Made by a program: the position numbers and the translations under genes. A DNA stretch of 64,000 nucleotides from Nematostella vectensis (lineage: Eukaryota; Cnidaria; Anthozoa; Actiniaria; Edwardsiidae), in contig NC_064038.1 in the NCBI RefSeq assembly GCF_932526225.1, positions 8,803,070 to 8,867,069 of the forward strand, in the 5' to 3' direction. Positions 49,801 to 61,800 of the stretch are shown piece after piece. How positions within the stretch are numbered: the first letter of the stretch is position 1; each line of letters begins with the position of its first letter. Below the pieces are notes generated by a model. The model was not told the origin of the DNA. It worked only from the letters and a program-made list of their open reading frames with translations, and searched no databases.

Positions 49801-52800
49801 CACCTGCGCGAACGAGCGAGAAGAGCCTGGTGATTACTGTGAATGACGTCAATGATAGACCACGTGATTTGAGGATGTCGGGGTTTAAGGTGGAGGAAAA
49901 TGCGCCAATAGGAACACGGATAGGCAAGCTGACGGCTTCTGACGAGGACAAGTATCAGGTAAGTGTTTGCTTAGTTTCTGTCAGCCACCGTTTTGTCATC
50001 CATTTCCATCAACTGATATAGGAAAGTAATTGCGATATTTTGGATTGAACTTGGTAGATGAATTCTATGTTTTGGGTTCATTATGATATTGGTTTCAAAT
50101 ATATTCAAACCAGGTTCAATATAAATTTAAACCAGCTTCACAGTGCTCGGTGTGATGTTGGTTCAAATATATTTAAAACCAGATTCAATATAAACTCACT
50201 AGCTTCACAACATATACAACTTTGTTTTTAGGTGGCTATTTTGAAATTTCCTCGCCTATTTTTTTTATAATCACCATCATAACTATCCTTATCCTCAGCA
50301 CTGCAGCGTCATACCGGCATCGTCTTCTTCATCATCAAGATTATTATTTGTAGTAAATCATCAGCAGAATTCTAAAAAGACTTATTTTCATTTTACAGAC
50401 TCTCAGCTTCTCTCTTGTTGATGACGACAAAGGTCGATTCGCTATTGATTCGTCTGGTTACGTCATGAAGGTGAAGGCGACAGACTACGAGACAAGTCAA
50501 CTCCACACGATTATCGCTCAAGCACGTGACAACGGCACTAAGACTTTAGCGGTGAGTCAGAGGTCAGAGGGCAACCGCACACCATTAAGCACAGGACAAC
50601 GATACTCTCGGATTCCCTTGTGAAATGAAAGGTGTCGGCAAGTAGAACTGCCTGTAAACAATCTGCAAATTCGCGCACTTAATTCAATGCTCTAAACGCA
50701 TATGCAAATCGCTGGAAGCTATATAAGGAATTATATAAACTTATTATTCAAATACTAAAAACGCATCCATATTTCGTGCACAGAATAGACAAATAACATT
50801 GCAAGAACTGTTTGTTGATAGGAATGATTTGGAGCAATTTAAAGCTATTTTTACGCCAATTTTCATCCCGTTGTAGACTAGTGCGGTTGCGAAACAGCAA
50901 AGCTTTAGTGTAAACGGGCCTTTCAAAGCTTTCCGATTACTGCTTACGTTATTAAAATTTTGTCCCGTTTTAGGTGAACCAAACATTCACTATCGTTGTT
51001 GTGAACATCAACGAAGCCCCAATAAACATCTCCATCACGTCACTAAATGGACAACAAGCATTTCCCGATAACGCCCCGACAGTTTCCGAAAACTCTCCGA
51101 ACGGAACAGTCGTCGGAACGCTATTCTCGCTGGACCACGACGCCGTACAAAAACTGAGCTTTCAAATCACAAACAACAAATTCACACTCGACCCAACCCC
51201 CGTGTGCCATAATCAGACTAATATCCCTGGGGTGGGGACGATTTGCTCGACAAAACTCCGCGTGAGGGGTGGGCTGGATTATGAACAGAGTGCCCGTGAA
51301 GACGTCATTGTCCGGGTCATGGATGATCACGGGCTCAGCCTCTCTCAGCGGTTCACCGTGCAAGTACTGGATGCTAATGATAAGCCCCAAAATGTGTCCA
51401 TGTCAGGAGGGAGTGTCGGTCACGTGGACGAGAACATGAATGACGCGCTTGTCGGCGTGTTATCTGCAGTAGACCAGGATTCCTCCCAGACTCACAGGTG
51501 AGACGTGTCATGTGACTAATCATTTGCATAGTCAGCGGACAATGTCATGTGACCAGATGATTAGAGACAAGATTTCCACTTTATTATTTTAAAAGTTGTT
51601 CTTTGTTTTCTTTCACGGTCATCGTTTTATAAGGAAATTTGCATACCATATTTGGAAGATCGCCCTTTCTTGCTCTTTTTTTGTCGCTCAACGACGTCTA
51701 AGTTTTAAGCAAACTTGCCTTTCTCCTTTATGATAAACATTTTGAGTAGCCGCCAGAAAGCCTTGTTTCCTTTTTTTTTTAGCACATGATATACGAGCAT
51801 TCGAACATTTGTCTTTTTTTAGCAGACGATTTTTCGAGTGAAACTATTTGATTGTGTAAACAGTTGGATTATCTTGGGGAACAATTCAAGTAACGGCTTA
51901 TTAATTTTTAAAGCTTCCCTTAAATTCAATGGATCATTTGCTTCCTCTTCTGTTTATTTTTATAACATATTTTCAAGTTTTAAAACTATGCTGACGGACT
52001 TGATGTAGATAAACAAACCGGAGACGTGCGACCATGGTTTCTTCGCCGCTCCTTTCTGCCACTCAGTTTTACATGTCGAATGGTCCGGAAGCTCACTGGA
52101 TTCTTTTCCATATTATATTCATATCTTATCCATTGCTTGAAAAACTACAATTTTCTACAAAGATGCCCCATGAAGCACGCATTCGGTAAAAATACTCCTC
52201 TCATCCGTTGCCTTTGCTATCGTGACTGTGCCAAAGCTGTTACTTCATGCCTACTTATGAAACTACCATCAAACATTTTCAGCTGTGTGTACTCAATTAA
52301 TATACATGTTATGTACACCCTGACAATAATGATTATTTTGTTGTAGTTTCCGTATGGTCGATAACGATGGGTGGAGTTTTGTGATCAAGGGTAACAAGGT
52401 GTTCACCTCACAAGCCGCTAATCTGAACTATGAGAAGCGTCAGACGTACACGATAGTGGTAAGAGCGGTGGACGATGGACAGCCGAGTATGTATGTGGAT
52501 GGGAGATTTACTATTAAGGTGAGTGTTTCCCTCCCGCCCGCCCGCCCACCCACCCTCCCTCCTTTCTTCTGTCCACTTTTCCTTCCATCCATCCTTCCTT
52601 CCTTCCTTCCTTCCTTCCTTCCTTCCTTCCTTCCTTCCTTCCTTCCTTCCTTCCTTCCTTCCTTCCTTCCTTCCTTCCTTCCTTCCTTCCTTCCTTCCTT
52701 CCTTCCTTCCTTCCTTCCTTCCTTCCTTCCTTCCTTCCTTCCTTCCTTCCTTCCTTCCTTCCTTCCTTCCTTCCTTCCTTCCTTCCTTATATTATTATGC

Positions 52801-55800
52801 TTAATTTGAATAGGTACGCGATGTCAATGAAATGCCAACCGACATACAGCTTTCCAACAACTCCGTCCTCGAGAACTCCCCCGCCTGGACCCCCGTAGGG
52901 GGCATTATTGTCATCGACCCAGACAACCAAGGCCCTAGGGGAGCCTGGCAAAATTCGGCCTGTTTAGTCCTTAACCATCTCGCTGCTCCATTTGCCGTCT
53001 CCAACAATACGCTCGTGTCAACAGGAGATCTCAATCACGAGGCCACGCCTACCATTGACGCCATCTTACGTTGCTATGACGACGGCACTCCGCGTCTTTA
53101 TTTAGAAAAGACTATTACAATTTTCGTCAAAGACGTCAACGAAGCCCCATCTGGCATCCATTTGGCTGGAGCTACGGTCGCTGAGAATTCCGGGCCGGTC
53201 GTTGTAGGCAGGTTTCACACGATTGATCCGGATAACGAGGGTCCGTGGGCGCAGAACCAGACATTCAGCTACACCGTCATAAAACAGAGTGGCACAGGGA
53301 GCCCATTCTCCACGGAGGGAGATTTCCTGAAGACTGTTCGAAGTCTAGATTATGAGACTCGGAACTCTTGGAGCGTGACTGTCACGTCAACAGACAACAA
53401 AGGTAACACAGCGTCTCATAACGGTCACGAAATCCATCGTAGTAGCGTGACTGTCACGTCAACAGACAACAAAGGTAACACAGCGTCTCATAACGGTCAC
53501 GAAATCTATCGTAGTAGCGTGACTGTCACATCAACAGACAACAAAGGTAACATAACGTCTCATAACGGTCACGAAATCTATCGTGGTAGCATACCTGGTT
53601 ACAAACGAACCTCGACAGCTCTGAAGGTTAAGAGAAATCTGTTCAAGCTAGCGGGGATTCAAGCTCTCCGAGTTCGAGAGTTAAAATGACTAAAAATTGG
53701 TACAATTTTTTTGTATTGGTATTTGTTCGAGTTCGCAAGATTTAAGTTGTATAAAAGTTTTAAGATAAGAAAGATAAGAGTGCTCAGCGAACATTTCAAC
53801 GTTGTCTATTATACAAATATTGTTATTGTTCTCGATAATGATTGTTATTATTATGATAATGATGATGATAATGATGACGGACCCACATCTCCCCCTCCCC
53901 AACAGGTCTCAATGTCACAAACAGCTTTGTGATCACCGTGCAAGACCGAAACGATGCGCCTACAAAGATATCGGCCAGCGGTCCGCTAAACATAGCAGAG
54001 CATAGCCCGTCCGGCACGTACATCGGCACTTTAATCACCGCTGACCAGGATGTACGGCAGTCGCACAGCTACAACATTGAACACGTGACCGCATATGGAT
54101 TTGGCGGCAAAAGGTGAGATCGTTGGCGTTTTCAAGTAAAAAAAAAACGCTACCGAGTTAAAAAACCTCTTTAAGCGTTCATTCTCGTCCGAAATTTTTG
54201 ATCAGTATATTAATTGAGAGCAAGTAAAGCCGGTTTCAAGCCAGTTTTGAAGCAAGTGCAGATACTATGCAGCTATTTTGTGTTTTGTCAGGCGACATGG
54301 CGTCTACTGTGTTTTTATGCCTGTCTTTGATATCGAGTCATTTTAATTTTATCCAGAAATAGTCCGAATGGACGGATCTTTAGCTTGCCACCCAAAAGGT
54401 CATGTGATCTCTTAGCGCAAGTCCCATATAGTCCTTACAAATAAATGAGCTGCGACCGGGCTAGCGTGATGCCAACTATGCGGATCACGCATGCGGCCTT
54501 TCTAAAACTCTGTCGGATAGCCAAACTATCCTTGCGAGTAGCATGCTCTAGATCCCACATGGATCTAAGCTGTGGTTTAAAGCACTTCGTTCGAGTCGAA
54601 GTCGCCCTGCAGTCTTTTGCCAATGAAGTTTAACTGAGGCAAACCGGCTATGCCATGCTGACAAGTCCTAATAAGGACGAAACAGCTGTCCATGGTTGCC
54701 GAACTGCACGGGTAATACACTGTGCTAGCGTCCCGTCTTGGCCAGACTGATGCCAATGTGTGTATGCTAGTGTGCTTTTAAAGTCCACACTTACAAATAA
54801 GGCATATTAGGCGGCTTACATTAACAACCCCGTAAAAATTATGCTTGATCTAAATACAAACATATACCAAACTTTTATTTGTTTTCTCATAGTAATAGCA
54901 GTAGCCTTCTCGGGCTCTTCGCCATTGAATCGCCGTCAGGCAAATTGTCCCTGTCCGGACCACTTCTAGACTACGAGCAGTACGCCAACTACACACTGAC
55001 CGTCCGGTCCACGGACAATGGACTTCCGCCCCTATCCACCCTGGGACAGTTTTTCGTGAACGTGATTGACGTCAACGAAAACCCTGTCAACATCACTCTT
55101 AGCAATGACGCGGTGAGTGTTCAAGCGGGGGAATGGGTCCAAGGGGCATTGCCAGGATTTACTAAGGGAAGTGGCCAGGGGCATTGCCAGGATTTACTAA
55201 GGGAAGTGGCCAGGGGCATTGCCAGGATTTACTAAGGGGAGTGGCCAGGGGCATAGCCAGGATTTACTAAGGGGAGTGGCCAGAGGCGTAGCCAGGATTT
55301 ACTAAGGGAAGTGGCCAGGGGCATTGCCAGGATTTACTAAGGGAAGTGGCCAGGGGCATAGCCAGGATTTACTAAGGGAAGTGGCCAGGGGCATAGCCAG
55401 GATTTACTAAGGGAAGTGGCCAGGGGCATAGCCAGGATTTACTAAGGGAAGTGGCCAGGGGCATAGCCAGGATTTACTAAGGGAAGTGGCCAGGGGCATA
55501 GCCAGGATTTACTAAGGGGAGTGGCCAGGGGCATAGCCAGGATTTACTAAGGGGAGTGGCCAGAGGCGTAGCCAGGATTTACTAAGGTAGTTGCCCTTGA
55601 TTATCCAAGGGGGGTGGCCAGGGTCGTTGTCAGAATGCCTGTCTGTCTGCTTGTTTTCTGTAGTGGTATAAGTGAGCATGTTGCTCTTGCAGGTATTTGA
55701 AAATGTTCCGATAGGAACGCCAGTCGGACAGCTGACGGTCCACGATCCGGATAACGCCAACCTTCCCTGGCAGCTGTTCACCTGTGTCGTCACTAACGCT

Positions 55801-58800
55801 GAGAGCGTCCCATTTACGGTAAGTGACCAACAGCATTACACAGGGCCGTAGCAGGGAGTGGAGGACTTGGGCATGCCCCCCCCCACCCCCTCCTTAAAAA
55901 AAATTCTTAATGTTACTGTATTGTACCCCCCAATCTTACATGACCTGCTACGGTTCTGTTACACGTGATCAATCATATCGCACGGTAAACAATTTGAGCA
56001 CCACACGAATAATCACGAATAATCCCCTTTTCGGCGAGCCTGACTCAACACGTTCTTTATTCTATTCATTCCCTGAAAGATTAACAATAATCATCAACTC
56101 ACCCCCTACCCTTCTCTTCCTACCCCCCCCCCCCCCCCCCGAAACATCCCTGCTCACTACTCTTTGTTTCTATTCCCTGGCAGATCACAAATCATCTTGA
56201 TTTAATCGTCTCAAGGGAAATTGATTACGAGCAACAGAATATCTACGCTGTCGCGGTATGTTTACCTTATAATTCATGTTGATGAATGTGTCTTGGTAAG
56301 AGCTTTGCAATGGCTTTCCGGCCCGGACACAATGAATTTCAGTCAAATTCTAATATTCACTTATGACCCTTTGGTACATGTGGGAGACGTAAATTCAAAG
56401 GAAATGACCACAAACTGTCAATAAGCATAGTTTCCAATAAAATTTTGCATATTATTTTAACAAGGCATTGATAGCTTGAAGTTTTGTTTTTTGCTATATT
56501 TCCTGCGCGCGCTGGTATTATATCGCATGTGTGTCATTTTTGTTTTTTATCCTTAACTATGTTTTTTTCTTTGTAGGTAAACTGCAGCGAGCGTATATCA
56601 CCTCCATTGTCAATCTCCTCGATTTTCGATATTGATGTCCTTAATGTCAACGAACCACCATACAATCTCTCAATTTCCGGGACCAAAATACCCGAAAATG
56701 GTAGTCCCGGGGATTTGGTCGGCGTGCTATCCGTACAAGACCCCGATACTCCGGTAGGTAATATACACAAGCAATGTGATTCCCTTATGACATCGGAGAC
56801 TCAAATATCCGAGAACGGAGACTCGCCGATTTATGGTTGGTGTTTTAACAAAGGATGGTAACTTTTCGGCCTTTTCTAAAGAAGTATTAAATTATACATA
56901 ACTTTTTTTTTCAGGATCTCTTGTTTGGTAACGTCACTTTAAGCATTCAGTCCCAGTCCCCACGCCCAGACATGTTCAAACTCGTCGGCCGGAGCCTGGT
57001 GACAACTGATGTCTTAGACTTCGAAAGTATACCATTGTACAGGTTGACAGTAGTCGCAGCAGATGAAGGAAACCCGCCGCTTCAAACCAACCTCAGTTTC
57101 GAAGTGCACGTTAGTATCCAAACCAAATGGCCTATCATACCGCCATCTTATGCTTTAACATAATAACGAGTCAGACAAAGTGTCCATATCTGTCGGCTTA
57201 TTCAAGTGCGTAACTGAAGATATACTTTCAATGAAACGTCGCCTATAAAGTCAGTAAAGTATCAAACTTGTGAATGGATTTGGTAAAGTTGTCTCGCAAA
57301 TAGACATCGCATACAAACAGACAGACGGACATTAACAAAGGAGCAGCGAACTCAGTTTCTTATTGAGACCTTCTGAATATGGTTATCCAAAGCTATGTTT
57401 TTGGATGGTTATGTTGTAATAACTTCCATCATTATTTCTTGACGAGCCATGTCAATACCCCCAGTTCCCCAACCCCGGCTATGACAACGACCCTGCTATT
57501 CATTATTTGTACTTGTCAAAAATATTTGGATGTTCTATCCTAAAAGATACCCTCCTGACTGTGTAGGTATTGGATAATAATGACCGGCCTCAAGGAATCC
57601 AGTTGTCTCCTAGCACTGTGCTGGAGAATGCCACTGCTGGTGCTGTGATTGGCTCCTTGCAAGCACGTGACCAGGATGCCAATCAGACCCACAGCTTCTC
57701 GGTTGTTGATCGCACAGGTATACCACTGGAATTTTAAGTTGCATATATATAGTCGGCTGCGGGTGATGTGCGAGTATTTTGTTAGACCTCCGCCGACTGG
57801 ACGACATTCTCAACTATTGTTCCTTCATAATGACATGTACCTAGGATTTATCTTAACCGATTTTCATAACCACAGCAATCCCATAAAAAGATCATGTTTG
57901 TTTATTCTGCCAACAGATTTGTTCGAAGTCAGAGGTAGTAAACTCGTCCTTGTTTCGTCGGTTAATTACGAGGAGAATCCGACAATTAACGTCACCATCC
58001 GAGCAGCCGACGATGGGTCGCCGAGTCTGTCTAAGGAGGTACCTTAGCCATCACAGTTTTTCGATTATGTTTGTTTGTCTGTTTGTTGTTGATGTTTAAA
58101 TCCATACCCTTCCCTACCCCCATAAAACTCCCTTTTGCTTTATTTTTTGCAAATCAAATGACTGCGTATTGTTCAACCCTTACATCATCTTGTCGTACAA
58201 AAGGCATAACTCTAACCTTCAAGAGAAATCGGAATAAAATGCAATGTATTATGGGAAGGGTGAGTATGCCTCCTTAAAAACTACAATGATGAGCAAAGAC
58301 TCATCGAAGATCTCTCTTTTCAGGAAGTCTTAGCCGTGACTGTAATCGACTGCAATGACGCTCCCTCTGACGTCATCATTCGCCCCCAAAACATCGTGCT
58401 ACCAGAGAACAGTAAAAGCGGAACTCCGCTGGCCAACGTGACCGTAGTCGATGACGATACCTTGCAGGAACACTACTGTACTTTGATAGATGGTCAGCGG
58501 TACTTTTACATAAAAAAGTTGTCGAGATCCGAGGCGGGAATATTTGTAGCAGCTTCCGAACTGGACTTTGAGACGATGAAACAGCCCATTACAGGTTAGA
58601 TAATAGTATTTTCTTGTGTATTTAAAGCGACATTGCCACAAGTTTCACAATCAGGTCGAATACGCAATCTCCGATGATTTTTAAAGAAAAATGCGAAAAT
58701 ACATCAAAATTATAAAAGCGTTGTGTCTTTTGAAGGTTTCTTTTAAGGTGTGACTGATAAGTTAGAGTGGGTGGCCTGTTAAATACCGCGGATTTTAACA

Positions 58801-61800
58801 CAGATTTTTTTGTCTCTTGTCGTTTGAGGTTTCCGTCGGCCCTCCGGAAGTAAACTGGTGAAAAGGCCGCTTTAATACCTCCGAGTCTTCGTTTCCTTAT
58901 TTTTTTTCAGTAGTACAGGAAAAAAAAGAAGGCGAAAACATTTGCAAAATATAAGTTTTCTTCGAGATAACAACTGTCAGTCTCCTCCTTTCTTTGGAGA
59001 AATTACTGAGCCCTCCCCCCTCTTTCCCCGGGACGAAAATTCCCTACGGCCACGGAATACAACGCTGTCTGCCGCCTAATGAAGATATACTTTTCTCTTG
59101 TTTGACAGTCTTGTGCCGAATAAGGGCCTGTGTACAACCTGTAGTATTCTAAGAATGTCAATCACCCAATCCTTTGTTATTGTCTATCTATTGAAAATGC
59201 AGTGGTTTATTCGCAAGGAAACTTCAAAATAATAATCTACTAATGAACTGTGACATGTTATTGACGATATTTGATCGAACATATCTCAATTACTTGCTTG
59301 AATAAGCCGACGCAAATGGACAATAACAATAACAATAACAATAACAATAACAATAACAATAACAATAACAATAACAATAACAATAACAATAACAATAACA
59401 ATAATAATAATAATAGATTTTTATAGCGCCACTTCTACTATGAATCCAGTGGCGCTTTACAATACAGCAAACAATTCAATAGAAAGAAAACTTAGTATAG
59501 GGGGGAAAATATGTACATATATTAATATAAAATGCTAGAAATGATAGGTTCTTTAAAACATGTTTAAAAGCACTTCTGAAAAAATGGATTCTTTGTGTTT
59601 TGCCATTGAGCGGGGGCACAAAATGGCGGCGTGATTGCTTGGCCTTATTTTAGTAATTTCTGGCCAACTCTTCTCGTTTTTAGTCACAGTGAAGTGTACC
59701 GACGACGGGAACCCGCAATACTCGAACCAGCGGTCTTTTAACGTGACGCTGTCGGACATAAACGAGGCGCCATATGATATTACCTTGACCGGGTCCCCTG
59801 TGGTGGAGGAGAACGTGGTAAAGGGATACGCGATTGGCAGTCTGTCATGCAAGGACCCGGATGTAGGCCAGAGTCACGTGTTTCAGGTGGTCGGCAAATA
59901 CGACAATGTGTTTGAGGTATGTGAATCTAAGATGACATATAGACGGGCGGAAAGACCAGTGAACGTATTCATTAATAGACAGATTAGTAGACAGTCAAGC
60001 AGAGCACATATTAGTAGACAGTCAAGCAGAGCTAATGAATGTACGAATTGACAGAAGGACAGATAGATAATCAAGCAGACAGGCCAATTAGGCAAACGAC
60101 TAAGCGTATAGGCTTACAGACAAACAATCAAACAGACAGACAAGTAACAGGAAAAAGATAGAGATAGGCGGATGGAGAGACGCATGGATGAGCAATTGGA
60201 CATACAGATAGACAGGCAAAATTCAAATAGTAGACAGACCAATAACATACGGACTAATCTTTCACTTTTTTTTGTTCTCGGTCAAGGTTAACGGAACAAA
60301 CCTCATCGTCAAAGATCCATCCTACCTTGACCATGAGGCCTTGCCTCCGCCCGCCACACTACACATCTCAATTCGGGCCACGGACAACGGCGACACGCCC
60401 CTCGACGTCACAAATGACGTCACTATCAACGTCACTGATGTCAACGAGGCGCCCTACGATATTCGCTTGGTCCCAAGTCACGTGACAGTGAAGGAGGATA
60501 TAAGGACCGGGCAGTGCATTGCACAGGTCACGAGTACAAACCCCGAAGTTGAGCAGACGGTCTCCTACTCTCTCCTATCCTATCAGACCGAGTTTAGAAT
60601 TAATGCGGTGTGCTTAAATAGCTCTTTAAGTTCCGGGAACGCGGCGTATTTAACAGTTAACGGACCGCTAAGCTACGACAAAATGGAGAGCCTTAATTAC
60701 ACGTATGACATCATGGTGGAAGCGATGGACAACGGGATTCCGCCACTCGCGTGGAACGATTCCGTGTTCGTGCGCGTGGAACGCGTCGACCCATGCGTGA
60801 ACGAGACCGTATGTGACGGCAACGCGACGTGCGCGCGCGTGAAGGGGACATCCTTAACATGCACGTGCAATCCTGGTTACCTTGGCAACGGGCGCTGGTG
60901 TGATGAAATCAACGAGTGCATTCCAAACCCTTGCAGGCCGGGCGGCGAGTGTACAGACCTTGTCAATAACTACACATGCGCGTACTTCTGTGATGATGAC
61001 CCCTGCGTTCCTGGCACCACAAAGTTCTGTTCAGACGAGGAGCGTGCGTGCTTCTGTAAGCTTGGTTTTGACGGGAGAAATTGTAGCCGTGAGATAAACG
61101 AGTGTGAGCCCTCACCGTGTGGACAGTACGCGCTGGACTGTAAGGACGGCATTGCGCGGTTTGAGTGCATCTGCCAGGAGGGATACACCGGTACTGTCTG
61201 CCAGAGGCAGATAAGCGACTGCGCTGAAACAGACTGTGACTATAACCAAGTCTGCGTCCGCCCTGATCTATATCAGAATGAGACGAATCCTACCAAGTGC
61301 GCTGAAAGGGAGGTTGAGATCCCCATGTACATCAACCGGACCGTTTATTCGCTGACTGACGTTAGCGATAAGTACTGGCAGTACCAGCTTCAGAGGTTCA
61401 TAATGTCGCAGATGCTGGTCAATATGAGCGACATATCCGGTGATTTCGTGGATAACTCGCGGGTTTCGGCTACAGATCTGTACGTTTTGAGTTTTAGGGT
61501 AGTCAAGATGACGGGGGGCGTGGACGCGCGTGTCAGACGTGACGTGTGGACGACGAGTCGTGTGGATGCCCGTGACATGGATGAGGATCTCGCTAGACGT
61601 GGTTTGATGATTGAGGACACACGTGATACGAATGACATTGGCATGGACTCACTTGGTCTAAATGAAGATCGCGTGCGCTTGCGTGCGAAGCGTGACGTGG
61701 AAGAGGATCAACTTGTCAGTTATACCGGGGTGTGGTTTGTCGTGAAAGCGCAGGGTATCTTTGTTCCACCGAATGTCTTTTATCTAGAGCTAAGGAGTCT

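Noticed and set aside
52523-52804. Open frame of repeated PSFL residues
   Set aside because: CTTC microsatellite in an intron.
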